From: Nitrospira sp.
GTDB taxonomy: Bacteria > Nitrospirota > Nitrospiria > Nitrospirales > Nitrospiraceae
Direction of reading: 5' to 3'
Assembly (NCBI GenBank): GCA_003135435.1
Contig: PLBR01000235.1
Location: 1 to 47,817 of the forward strand
DNA: 47,817 nt
Part shown: piece by piece, positions 31,342 through 40,508 of the stretch
Layout of the letters: the number at the start of each line of letters is the position of its first letter
Numbering within the stretch: the first letter of the stretch is position 1
Position numbers and translations under genes: made by a program
Notes under the pieces: generated by a model
Seen by the model: only the letters and a program-made list of their open reading frames with translations
What the model was told of the DNA's origin: nothing
Databases searched by the model: none

Positions 31342-33426
31342 TCAACGCCCTCGCAGCAGATCGATCACCAGGCCAACGGTCAGTAGACCGGCGACGACTC
31401 CGAATGTTATCGGTACCCACTCTGCCACACCCGTCGCCATGACCGTGAGTCCGCTGGCCAGGACACTTGCCGCAGCGGTCAGGCCGAGCGCCAGACGCCG
31501 TCCCGTGCGGCGCACCATATCCTCCAGCGAATTGGCCCGGAAGTTCACCACAAGCTTTTGGCCAGGGCTGGCACCGATGAGGTGTTCGACCGCCTCGATC
31601 ACGCGCAAAGCCCGTACTTTAAACTTTTGCGCTTGATACACCAGTGTCTTCGGGTTGAGCGTAGCACCCATGCGCTTGACCACCCAGCGCGTCAAGAACT
31701 TGCCGGCTATGTCGTAAGGATCGAGTGCTGGATCGAGATCTGCAGTCGCCAGTTGTACCTGCGCGAGGGCCTTGATGGCGAGCGTGAGCGAGGCCGGTAG
31801 CGGGACCCCATGCCGTAACGAGACCGCACTCATTTCTTGCAGAATGGGCCCGATCTGCATCTCAGCCAGCGCGGCCGTGCGATATTTCACCATGACTTCC
31901 GCGATCTCGCTTTGGAATCGAGGCACATCGAGATCGTTGCAATCGATGGCGCCCGTCATCATCAGTGTGATATCGGTGACAAACGCAGCATCTTCCTGCC
32001 ACAGCGCCATCAACAATAACAACAGATGCTCGCGGAAGTCGGCTCCTACCTCGCCGACCATCCCGAAATCGAGAAAGTAGACGCGGTTCTTCCACCACAT
32101 CAGGTTGCCTGGGTGGGGATCGGCATGGAAGAAGCCATCGACGATGATCTGTTTGTAATAGCTCTCCAGCAGTTGACGGGCGGCCTGGATGCGCTCTGGA
32201 CCTGCCGGTGCCTGCTTGATCGGTATGCCCTGGATCTCTTCCATCACCAATAATCGGGACGTGGAGAGATCCCGGTACACGCTGGGTACGGCAAGGCGAT
32301 CATAGCCTGCGAGCACACCCTGCATCCGCCCGATGTTGTCGGCCTCCTGACGGAAGTCAAGTTCACGGTGGAGCGAGGTGGAGAGGTGCTTGAACACGGC
32401 CTCCATATCAATCACCCGATTGAGCGCGGGACGCTTTCCGACTTTCTCGGCAAACACCTCGAGCAGGGCGAGGTCCTGTTCGATTTCAGCACGAGCGGTG
32501 GGTCGCTGAACCTTGACGACAACCCGATCACCGTTTTCGAGTGTCGCACGGTGGACCTGAGCGATTGTGCCGGCGGCGAGGGGACTCGGATCGATCGACT
32601 TGAACACATCTTCCCACGGTACTCCCAATTCCTGCTCCGAAACCCGGACCACGTCGCGCTCAGTCATGGGCGGCACGTGGCTCTGCAACAGGGCAAGTTC
32701 CTCAATGTACTCTACCGGAAGGAGATCCGGGCGGGTTGATAACACTTGTCCGAGTTTCGAGAATGTCGGACCCAGCTCTTCCAGGGCCGTGCGTAAGCGC
32801 TTGGCCTGCTGACGGCGGATGGTCGTATCCGGTTCGTCGGATTGGCCGAACAGCTCTGTGAGGCCATGTTTCGCCATCACGGTTGCGATTTGCGTAGCGC
32901 GCGCTACCAGCCGAGGCTCAAAAGGCGGAATGTCACCCTTCGGTCGGTGAGCTTGCACCGAGTCCGATCCAGGCTCACCAGTAGATGACAAGGTGTTCAC
33001 GATAATCACGGTGCAGCGGGCATTGTGACTGATGCGGTTCGGTACGTTGCCGAGCAAAAACTCCTTTCGTCCCGCCATGCCAAAATTGCCGACCACCAGG
33101 ACATCGATGGCCTCCTGCTCAACGGCGCGGACGATCGCCAATGCCGGATCGACATCAATAACGACCAGGGCATGACCGCGCTCCTCGGCGACCTGCCGCG
33201 CGAAGCCCGCCAGTTCATTCTTGGCGGTAGCAGCGCGTGTTTGTTCGGCTGCGCCGAATTCTGTGGCGGACGGATACTGCGGAACCACTACCTGTACCAC
33301 GAACAGCTCTGCGTCGTAGCGATCGGCGAACCCGGCGGCCCAGTGGACGGCCTGGTCGGCGGGTTCGGAGCGGTCGGTGCCTACCATCACGCGCCGTATG
33401 GCGTGACTTTTTAGATGCTTTTCCAT
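31342..33426 (-). CDS. UspA - ABC1 (UbiB-like) kinase fusion protein
   Basis: A 694-residue protein. Residues about 9-148 are a universal stress protein domain (VMVGTDRSEPADQAVHWAAG). Its ATP-binding end reads GNFG, nine residues, then GN, close to the G-x2-G-x9-G-(S/T) motif. Residues about 175-600 are an ABC1/UbiB atypical kinase: KLGQ with LSTRPDLLP, AAGTIAQVHRA (the Ala-rich loop that replaces the Gly-rich loop), VVVKVQRP, DFRQEADNIGRM, FHADPHPGNLM and VYFLDFGMVGE. The C-terminus has two membrane helices (ALGLTAAASVLASGL and ITFGVVAGLLTVGLVIDLL). UbiB proteins support ubiquinone or lipid handling at the membrane. The fused UspA domain could sense adenine nucleotides or stress. The fusion is visible directly; its function is inferred. 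Confidence 0.92.
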   Translation of the reverse strand: MEKHLKSHAIRRVMVGTDRSEPADQAVHWAAGFADRYDAELFVVQVVVPQYPSATEFGAAEQTRAATAKNELAGFARQVAEERGHALVVIDVDPALAIVRAVEQEAIDVLVVGNFGMAGRKEFLLGNVPNRISHNARCTVIIVNTLSSTGEPGSDSVQAHRPKGDIPPFEPRLVARATQIATVMAKHGLTELFGQSDEPDTTIRRQQAKRLRTALEELGPTFSKLGQVLSTRPDLLPVEYIEELALLQSHVPPMTERDVVRVSEQELGVPWEDVFKSIDPSPLAAGTIAQVHRATLENGDRVVVKVQRPTARAEIEQDLALLEVFAEKVGKRPALNRVIDMEAVFKHLSTSLHRELDFRQEADNIGRMQGVLAGYDRLAVPSVYRDLSTSRLLVMEEIQGIPIKQAPAGPERIQAARQLLESYYKQIIVDGFFHADPHPGNLMWWKNRVYFLDFGMVGEVGADFREHLLLLLMALWQEDAAFVTDITLMMTGAIDCNDLDVPRFQSEIAEVMVKYRTAALAEMQIGPILQEMSAVSLRHGVPLPASLTLAIKALAQVQLATADLDPALDPYDIAGKFLTRWVVKRMGATLNPKTLVYQAQKFKVRALRVIEAVEHLIGASPGQKLVVNFRANSLEDMVRRTGRRLALGLTAAASVLASGLTVMATGVAEWVPITFGVVAGLLTVGLVIDLLRGR

Positions 33427-33481
33427 AGACGTAGATAACCTTTTAGCAAGAACAGAATCGGCATTACAGGATCAATGACTG

Positions 33482-33675
33482 TAGCAGGATGCTGAAACAT
33501 TCTGCCAGCCTGTCTTGTTCATTTGGTCTGTCTGGTCCATCTGGTCTCTCTGGTTAGTCTGGTTCAACCAAATAGACAAGACGGACCAAACAGACGAGAC
33601 AGACCGGGCTTGTCCCAGAGAGGCAGGCCAGCGAAACTCTGCTGTGCCGAAATAGTTTTTCCGCAGCCTGCTAGA
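33482..33675. mobile_element. Palindromic element, TAGCAGG...CCTGCTA family, copy 5
   Basis: The ends tagcaggatgctgaaacat and gtttttccgcagcctgctag are inverted repeats. The core is a hairpin made of five 9-base units on the left (tttggtctg, tctggtcca, tctggtctc, tctggttag, tctggttca; 33522-33566) and complementary units on the right (33567-33604). The right tip ctag contributes the stop codon of addA. Confidence 0.75.
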
Positions 33676-36600
33676 CATCAACAGCGACACCTGGCCGCAA
33701 AAAGACGAACAGAAACGAGAGAGACGGCAATCCTAAAGAACTCGCGACAGCTCGCGAATAACTATCCGCTTGGGATCGATAGTGATCCGCCCTGGCCTGT
33801 ACGTCTGCAGCCGCCACCGTATCCGTCTTATAGTCGGCAATCCAGATTCGGTCGTCCAACCGGTAAATCAAGTCAATCACCCCTTCCATCATCTGGCCCT
33901 CTCCCAAGGGCATGACGAACGGGACTTCTCGTCCTAGTACCGTCGCACGTTGCAGTCTTTTGTACGGCTCGGAGGAAAGGAAGCTCTCAAAGAGCGCGGT
34001 GAGATCTTCCGTGACGTCGGCCATCAGTTGAGGATGATCCTGTGCCACATAGCGACGACTGGTCTGCTCGATGACATTACTGATTTCAGTGCGAGGCCTG
34101 GTGAAGTCCCACTGTTCGAGCACCGCATGGGCACAGACTCCGATAAGCCGAGCCAGATCGGCATCACGCCCTGTCACAGTACGCGGGAAAACGGCCTCGG
34201 GCCTGCTTCCTGCGAGGCTCGAAGGGGTCAGCCGTCGCGACGTCGTTCGACGTTGCTCCCACTCAACTTGCCTTGCGTGGCGGCGAATGAGAATGGGGCC
34301 AAGGGCAGGAGCAGGAGCGACCTTCGACAGAGGCTCCTTCCGGTGTCGTCTCGCTGCCACCGTGGCCGGCGTGATCACACGAGTGAGGCAACTTGTTCCG
34401 ATACAGATATGGTCAGACGTCGATAGAGTCGTCTCGTCTGACATCGCTTCTCCGAGCAGAGCGAGGACCGTGTCATGCCCCGGTTTAGTGGTCTGCCCAC
34501 CGGATAAGACCAGCAGATCGCGCGCGCGTGTCATGCCGACATACAGGAGCCGCCGCTGTTCCGCCTCTTCCCGCGCCGCCATCTTCATATCCACAAGCAC
34601 GGCTCCGAGATTCGAGCGGCCTCCCATCTGCAGGCTATAACACCGGCTCGACCAATCATGATGGATAGACGGACCCTTGCGGAGATTCTTTGACCCCTGG
34701 TGCAGGCCGGGAAGAATGACCACAGGAAATTCCAATCCTTTGGCCTTATGGATGGTCAGCACGCGAACGGCATCCAGTGATTCCTCAGCCAGGGCGCTTT
34801 CTGCCTCATCCGGCTGTTGCGACACCCTGGTCATCATCAGATCAACGAACCCGGTCAACGTGAGATGGGGGCGATCGGCGAGTGTCTCGGCCATATCCCT
34901 TGTCTTCCGGAGATTGGCCACGGCTTGCTCGCCATGGAGCGACGCGGCGGCCAATTCCAGGACGGGCAATCTATCGAAGATCAGATCAATGGCGTCAGGC
35001 ACAGGTCGCAAGGGAGCGAGTTGGTGCAGTTCGACCAAGCGCTCATAGAGCCGCCTCACCATTCCTGCCTGGGGATGGTTCCAGGCAGATAGCCGTTCCC
35101 GTTGCTGGTAGTCCAGGCCCTCTATCTGCTGGAGGGCCAGTAGGTCCCGGTCCGTCATGCCGCCCAGGGGTGAACGCAAGATTCCGACCAGCGCAATCGT
35201 ATCGTGCTGGTTGTCGATGACCCGGAGGAGGTTGACCAAATCGATAATTTCCTGGCGCCGATAAAAATGCTTTTCCCCGTCAGTGATATAAGCGATGTCG
35301 TAGCGGCGAAGGGCATCGAGATAGACCTGGGCTTGGGTCAACTTTCTGAAGATCAGGGCAATGTGGCCCGGTTGGAGCGGACCGTCGCGTCGATCGCGAT
35401 CCGTGACCGTCGTGCCGGCGAGGAGCTCCTCCTTCAGCCAGCGCGCCAGCGCTTCCGCCTCCGCCCGAGTCGCAGCCTGCACATCGAACTCCTCGTCGTC
35501 CTCTCCCGGCGTGACGAGGCGAAGCTGCGCTCCGGAGACTGAAACCTCTGGCTTTCGTTGCGGCCTGGCTGCCAGCCGTTCATTGGCTGGCTGAACATGT
35601 TCGGTCGGTCGGAAGAGCCGGTCGAAAACATTGTTGACGACGTCGAGGACGGCTCCATCGCTGCGAAAGTTCGTCACCAGGGAATAGACGCCTCCCCCGC
35701 CTGCTCGAATTTTCTCCACGACTCGTTCGAAGGCTTCAATGTCGGCCCGGCGGAAGGCATAGATCGATTGCTTGGGATCCCCCACGATAAACAATTTGCC
35801 CGGTTCCAAGTCCACGTCATGCCACGCGGTCTGATGGCTGCCCGCTCGTTCACCGAGGTAGAGGATGATCTCGTACTGCACCGGATCGGTGTCCTGAAAC
35901 TCATCGACCAGGATCGCCCGATAGGTCTCTTTGATCCGAGCGCGGACGGCCGAATGGTCCCGCAAGAGGGTTTTGGCTCGGGCCAACAACCCATCGAAGG
36001 CGATCCACCCCGACGTGAGAAACCCATGATGTACCTGATCGAGGAAGGGTCGCACGAGCGTCACTACTTCTTGAAAGTATGACTGGTCAACCGTAAGGAG
36101 TTGTTGGGCGAGCCCGATGATGGAAGCCGCCTCTTGGAACGCAGCCTCATCCCATCCGGCAGGCGCCTTTCCCAGATCCTTCTCCAGGACGGCCCGTTCA
36201 TCCTGAGATACGTGAGCAAGCCCCGGCGGCCCTTCCTCCAACAAGAGTGCCAGCGACCGCACTGCAGCGGCAAGCATCTGTTCCGCCTTACGCCGTTTCG
36301 GTCGATCTTGCGCGGCAAGGAGAATGGCTGCACGACAATGCGTGGCCACGATCCAGTCACGCAGGGCGCCCTCCAAGGAGCTGGATCGGCACTGCCGATC
36401 TAGCTCATCGAGGTCTACAAAATCCCCGGCGAGGGTAGCGGTAAACTGTTGGAGATCGTCGAGGGTGGTCCCAGCCAGAACTCGTCGCCATCGATCATGC
36501 TGTGGTCCGGCTGCTCCGAGCTCATCGTCCAACCATCGGTCCCAGCCTGAGTGAAATAATTCCTTGAAACGTGATCCGTCATCCTCTTGAAATGATGGAT

Positions 36601-37021
36601 CAATCTCAGACTCAAGTGGATGGAGACGCAAGAGGTGCGCGGCAAAACTATGCAAGGTGCCGATCTGAGCTTTTTCCATCTGCTCAAGCGCCGTCCTGGC
36701 CCGTTCGCCTACTTGTTCAGCTGAAAGATGGTAACGGGTCCGGAAGGTGGCGATCATGTCATCGGCCTGCTCGGTTAAGCGAAGGAGCTGCGTGCGGAGC
36801 CGCTGCTTCATTTCTGTTGCGGCTTTGTTGGTGAAGGTGAGGGCCACGATCTCCGTGATGGCCAAGGGGTTTGGCTCTCTCATGAGGAGGTTGAGGATGC
36901 GATTGACCAGGATTGTGGTCTTGCCGGTCCCGGCTCCCGCAACCACCACGACATTGCGGTCCCAGATAGTCTCCGCCAGGAGCCGATCCTGGGAGTCCGC
37001 GAGTGTCAGTCCATCACTCAT
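33671..37021 (-). CDS. addA: AddA-type helicase-nuclease subunit
   Basis: A 1116-residue UvrD/REP superfamily 1A helicase with a RecB-like nuclease end. Motif Q/I region: LADSQDRLLA and Walker A AGAGTGKTT (28-36). LTFTNKAATEMKQRL is motif Ia. DEFQDTDPVQYEII is the Walker B helicase motif, GDPKQSIYAFRRADIE is motif III and VLTIHKAKGLEFPVVIL is motif V. The C-terminal PD-(D/E)xK nuclease has GVIDLIYRLDDRIWIADYKT. It processes double-strand breaks with AddB and feeds RecA. It starts inside the end of addB (8-base overlap), so the two are coupled. Its stop lies in the tip of a repeat element. Assigned by domain layout; the AdnAB and RecBC families were considered. Confidence 0.9.
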   Translation of the reverse strand: MSDGLTLADSQDRLLAETIWDRNVVVVAGAGTGKTTILVNRILNLLMREPNPLAITEIVALTFTNKAATEMKQRLRTQLLRLTEQADDMIATFRTRYHLSAEQVGERARTALEQMEKAQIGTLHSFAAHLLRLHPLESEIDPSFQEDDGSRFKELFHSGWDRWLDDELGAAGPQHDRWRRVLAGTTLDDLQQFTATLAGDFVDLDELDRQCRSSSLEGALRDWIVATHCRAAILLAAQDRPKRRKAEQMLAAAVRSLALLLEEGPPGLAHVSQDERAVLEKDLGKAPAGWDEAAFQEAASIIGLAQQLLTVDQSYFQEVVTLVRPFLDQVHHGFLTSGWIAFDGLLARAKTLLRDHSAVRARIKETYRAILVDEFQDTDPVQYEIILYLGERAGSHQTAWHDVDLEPGKLFIVGDPKQSIYAFRRADIEAFERVVEKIRAGGGGVYSLVTNFRSDGAVLDVVNNVFDRLFRPTEHVQPANERLAARPQRKPEVSVSGAQLRLVTPGEDDEEFDVQAATRAEAEALARWLKEELLAGTTVTDRDRRDGPLQPGHIALIFRKLTQAQVYLDALRRYDIAYITDGEKHFYRRQEIIDLVNLLRVIDNQHDTIALVGILRSPLGGMTDRDLLALQQIEGLDYQQRERLSAWNHPQAGMVRRLYERLVELHQLAPLRPVPDAIDLIFDRLPVLELAAASLHGEQAVANLRKTRDMAETLADRPHLTLTGFVDLMMTRVSQQPDEAESALAEESLDAVRVLTIHKAKGLEFPVVILPGLHQGSKNLRKGPSIHHDWSSRCYSLQMGGRSNLGAVLVDMKMAAREEAEQRRLLYVGMTRARDLLVLSGGQTTKPGHDTVLALLGEAMSDETTLSTSDHICIGTSCLTRVITPATVAARRHRKEPLSKVAPAPALGPILIRRHARQVEWEQRRTTSRRLTPSSLAGSRPEAVFPRTVTGRDADLARLIGVCAHAVLEQWDFTRPRTEISNVIEQTSRRYVAQDHPQLMADVTEDLTALFESFLSSEPYKRLQRATVLGREVPFVMPLGEGQMMEGVIDLIYRLDDRIWIADYKTDTVAAADVQARADHYRSQADSYSRAVASSLGLPSLSFLFVFLRPGVAVDV

Positions 37022-40000
37022 CGTGTACTTTCTGTTTTCTCAACCGGCGTAAGACTCGGGCCTGGGGAGACCGGTAAGAGCGCCACCAGGCCATAGCATC
37101 GTGGCGGCGGCAGGCGCCTGAAAATTCGCAGTAGTCGCAATAGCCATCGGGAAGAATGAAAAACTCTCTGCGTGTAATGCCTTGGACCAATGTGGAGAGC
37201 GTCTGTCGGATCATGTCACCGGTGTGGCCGGTCCAGAGACCCGCGTCAAACGTTGAGCGAGAGATCGGCTGCTTCCACTGCGGCGCCAAGAAGAGCAATT
37301 GGACATCGGTTGGTGCAGGCAGCGACGGCAGCGTCATGCGCGCATAGAGGGGTGGTTGCAGCCGAAACCCGCGCACGGCCGACAGGGCAAGGTTGCGATC
37401 CACGGCGGTGATCTCCTTCCCCTGCTTAAATTTATAGTCCACGATACGAAGCGCCGGAGGCTCAGCGCGATAATCGACACGGTCCAAGGTGCCATGAATC
37501 TTCAGGGAAACGGATAACCCGTCGGACTCCAGCGGGACGATTCCTTGGGCGGTCGCCTCAAACGCAACCGGGCGGAATCCGGTTGCCTGATACTCCGCCT
37601 GGTCGGAAGATACGGCAGCCGTGACCAATTCTGTCACCTGTTCGCAAGCCAAGGTCCAGAGCAGGGCGTGCCCCGTCCCTTGGCTTGCAGCATGGGAGGC
37701 AAACGTATTGGTCACTGCCGCATGCACCGTGGATTGCACCGTGGCCTCGGTCAGCGAGCCGTCTGGCCACTGAAGCAGCACCAACCGTTCGTAGCTCAAA
37801 CGTAGCGATTCATGAACAAGGGTCCCGAGCGTTAAGGGAGGCAGGTGGTCGTGCTGGAGCCGTCGGACAGGCTCCAGCCGAAGAACTTTTTCTGCAAAAT
37901 ACTGAAAGGGACAGGTCGCATACCGTTCTAATGCTGTGGGCGAGAAGCTCCGTTCCGCGGCCACCGGTGACACAGATGTTTGTGCGCCGACCATGCCGTC
38001 GAAGGGACCAAGCTCGGGGGATTCTCGCTCGATGGTGTTCAGTGTGGCAAGGCCCTGTTCAAAGAGTGGCCTGTCCCGTCCCATCGTATCGAGTACAGGT
38101 CGCGCATCGTAGCCCTGCAACAGGCAACCCAAGGCCAATTCCTCTGCCGGTAAGAGGTCTTGGATCGACGGCTGTTCGCTGATCCGTTGGGTCAGCCGTC
38201 GAGGGACTGTCTCTTCCAGCTTTCCGATGAATCGTGGATCGCGCATCGCCATGGCGATGAAGCCGGACGGCGCCATAACTCGTCCTGTTTCATCGGCTCG
38301 CTGGTAGGACAGATACAGCCGATTGGTTGCCGAGCGGCTGAGGAGTTCAAACAATAGCAACTCCTCTTCATGCCCGGCTAATTTCTCATCGATCTTGTAG
38401 CCCAGGGTTGATTCCAACACGACGCGTTGACGGTCACGAAGAAATGGGTCTTCACGCACGTACCGTGGAAAGAGTTTTTCGTTCATGCCAAGAACAAAGA
38501 GCGCCCGAACCGTCCGTCCGCGAGCCGTCATGGCGTCCAGCACCTGAACACCCTGGTGCCGCTCCTCTTCGATGGGGATGCTGGTCTCGTCCAATACCAG
38601 CCGGAACAATTCGGCCCATTCCTCCCATGAGAGGTCCCCTCCCAGCGGGTCTAACTCCCGTAGACGGGCCAGCGAGGACCGGACCAGCGAGCCAACCTTG
38701 CTGAGATCGGCAGGCTCGGAGAGCTCTATAGAGGGTGCGTCGAACAGGCCAGGCACGTGAACATGCGATTCCACCAGTGTGAGAAATACGTCGGTCAAGG
38801 TTCCGATTGATCCTCGCACTGGGAGAGCCCGGCAATCGTGAATCAGTTGCGACACGAATTCCCACAGGTATGTCAGCTGAGAGGTCTCGCACATCCCTAC
38901 AGTTGTTGCCTCATCGTCTTCCTCAGCCTCCGCTTCTGCATCGCGAAGGATCGACGAACTAGCCGGCTCTGCCAGGCGCCTCCATTCCACTTCCCCTTTC
39001 GTAATACCCAAGGTGTAGACGAGAGAACGCCACACATCAGGCCGGAGATTCACTCTGGCTGAACCGGCGCCCTGGGCGTGATAGAAGGGCGACGTGACCA
39101 CATCCAGCATGGCAACACGATCGAAGTCATTCAGTGGGAGCGAGACGAGGCGCAAGAGGGTTTTGACCAGGGGTTCGCGCGCCAGCGGCCGTCCAGCCGT
39201 TGACGTGAAGGGCACTAGATGATGATCGAACACCGATTGCAGCCGAGCCTGGTAGGGCTCCAACGTACGGGCCACCACGCCTATCTCGTCGAAACGATAG
39301 CCGTTCACCTCGACCAAGGTCAGGATTTCACGGCAGACCGTCGCCAGCTCCTGTTCGGCCCCGATCACGTTTGTGACGGAGAGTTCAACCAGATCCGTTG
39401 TTGCGGTCCGGTCCCCTTCCCCACTCAGATCATCATGGGTGTCTGCCAGAGGAAGGAGATGACGCTCGAAAAATTGGCGGGCAAAGAAAAAAGCTTGGCG
39501 GTCCTGCAGCGGAAAGTACAACGTGGTCGGCGCGGCGCGGACCACCGATTCGAAGAATGAGAGTTGGACCTGCGAGAGGTCGTAGAAACCATAGTAGAAC
39601 AGGCGTTGCAGCCCGTTGAGGAACGGTGAACCTGAGAGATCCCGGCCGAGTGAGGCCGCCAGATCATCCGGAGAACCAACCCCGAGCGACCGGCTGGCTT
39701 CCATGATGGCCGCATGCAGGGTGAACATGGAATGGAGCCAGATATGGTCATCCTCCTCGAAGACCCCTTCCGTGAGGGCCTTCAGCGCCGTCGTTGGAGC
39801 GACCACTGCGTCTTTCAAATCGCGCACCGTCGCCCACAGGCCTTTCCAGGTTCCTGGTGAGGCAGGTAAGCGCGTGAGCGGCTCAAGCCCTGGAAGCTTG
39901 CGTCGAACCACCTGCCGTACTAATTGTTCGAAGAAGAAATCGTCGACCAGTTGCAGGGTCGGTTCCGAACTGGTCTCGGAGACCGCCGCGAGATCATCAC

Positions 40001-40220
40001 GCAGACGGAGGGCCAGCTGGTGGAACGTCAAAAAGTGGATGTTGAGGAAAGCGTGAGGCTCGTGACGCGTGAGTAACTGTTTCAACTGCTCGACTAGGGA
40101 AGCCGAGGGGACAATGACGGCGAGCCGAGCAAAGGGATCGTCGGTCTTACAGGACCGAATGTCCTCGACGAGGGCACGATCAAGCGCTGGATGAAAAGGC
40201 CCGGTGATGATGCGAAGCAT
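37014..40220 (-). CDS. addB: AddB-type nuclease subunit with Fe-S motif and degenerate P-loop
   Basis: A 1068-residue partner of AddA. The N-terminus (LRIITGPFHPALDRALVEDI) aligns by position with the AddB P-loop but lacks the GxGKT lysine, so this subunit probably does not hydrolyse ATP there. A helicase-like middle (ADTHDDLSGEGD, EIGVVARTLEPYQARL, GRTVRALFVLGMNEKLFPRY) remains. The C-terminal PD-(D/E)xK nuclease has LRIVDYKFKQGKEI. Four cysteines form the 4Fe-4S staple expected of AddB-type nucleases: one in ALERYATCPFQYF and three in CDYCEFSGAC. ATG 40220 has a weak ribosome binding site. It is the first gene of the pair. Confidence 0.88.
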   Translation of the reverse strand: MLRIITGPFHPALDRALVEDIRSCKTDDPFARLAVIVPSASLVEQLKQLLTRHEPHAFLNIHFLTFHQLALRLRDDLAAVSETSSEPTLQLVDDFFFEQLVRQVVRRKLPGLEPLTRLPASPGTWKGLWATVRDLKDAVVAPTTALKALTEGVFEEDDHIWLHSMFTLHAAIMEASRSLGVGSPDDLAASLGRDLSGSPFLNGLQRLFYYGFYDLSQVQLSFFESVVRAAPTTLYFPLQDRQAFFFARQFFERHLLPLADTHDDLSGEGDRTATTDLVELSVTNVIGAEQELATVCREILTLVEVNGYRFDEIGVVARTLEPYQARLQSVFDHHLVPFTSTAGRPLAREPLVKTLLRLVSLPLNDFDRVAMLDVVTSPFYHAQGAGSARVNLRPDVWRSLVYTLGITKGEVEWRRLAEPASSSILRDAEAEAEEDDEATTVGMCETSQLTYLWEFVSQLIHDCRALPVRGSIGTLTDVFLTLVESHVHVPGLFDAPSIELSEPADLSKVGSLVRSSLARLRELDPLGGDLSWEEWAELFRLVLDETSIPIEEERHQGVQVLDAMTARGRTVRALFVLGMNEKLFPRYVREDPFLRDRQRVVLESTLGYKIDEKLAGHEEELLLFELLSRSATNRLYLSYQRADETGRVMAPSGFIAMAMRDPRFIGKLEETVPRRLTQRISEQPSIQDLLPAEELALGCLLQGYDARPVLDTMGRDRPLFEQGLATLNTIERESPELGPFDGMVGAQTSVSPVAAERSFSPTALERYATCPFQYFAEKVLRLEPVRRLQHDHLPPLTLGTLVHESLRLSYERLVLLQWPDGSLTEATVQSTVHAAVTNTFASHAASQGTGHALLWTLACEQVTELVTAAVSSDQAEYQATGFRPVAFEATAQGIVPLESDGLSVSLKIHGTLDRVDYRAEPPALRIVDYKFKQGKEITAVDRNLALSAVRGFRLQPPLYARMTLPSLPAPTDVQLLFLAPQWKQPISRSTFDAGLWTGHTGDMIRQTLSTLVQGITRREFFILPDGYCDYCEFSGACRRHDAMAWWRSYRSPQARVLRRLRKQKVHDE

Positions 40221-40227
40221 CAGGAAC

Positions 40228-40330
40228 CGTGACGAGTGATCGGTGATGGGTGACGAGCAGAAACCGGACAGAGAGCCATGATGTTCTCTTTGTGGCTAGA
40301 ACTCATCACCCATCACACAGCACTACTCAC
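40228..40330. repeat. Intergenic inverted repeat before addB
   Basis: The left arm gtgacgagtgatcggtgatg continues with ggtgacgag (40228-40257). The right arm, reversed and complemented, reads gtgagtagtgctgtgtgatg then ggtgatgag (40307-40329). The arms are imperfect, with a rough 7-base rhythm (gtgatgg). It sits between the zinc-ribbon gene stop and the addB start. Confidence 0.5.
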
Positions 40331-40334
40331 TTGG

Positions 40335-40493
40335 TTAGCCGGTTTCCGGCCCCAACAGTTCGCCATTGCAATCCACACAACACCAGTCACCATCGATAAA
40401 TCCCATCGGCTCGCCGCACATGGGGCACTCGGGCGGAGGTCCCTTGTCGATGACAGGGAGCTCAGGTAGCTCAAAATCGTCGTCGTCGACCAT
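40335..40493 (-). CDS. Small acidic zinc-ribbon protein
   Basis: A 52-residue protein from ATG 40493, with AAGGA 9 bases upstream. After an acidic lead (MVDDDDFELPELP) it has two zinc knuckles, CPMCGEPM and WCCVDCNGELLG, spaced as in a zinc ribbon. It is too short to be an enzyme and probably binds a partner protein or nucleic acid. It starts 15 bases after the thioredoxin-fold gene stop, so the two are co-transcribed and may be linked through thiol or metal chemistry. This small gene has not been matched to a named family. Confidence 0.7.
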   Translation of the reverse strand: MVDDDDFELPELPVIDKGPPPECPMCGEPMGFIDGDWCCVDCNGELLGPETG

Positions 40494-40508
40494 GGAGTGG
40501 TCCTTCCC

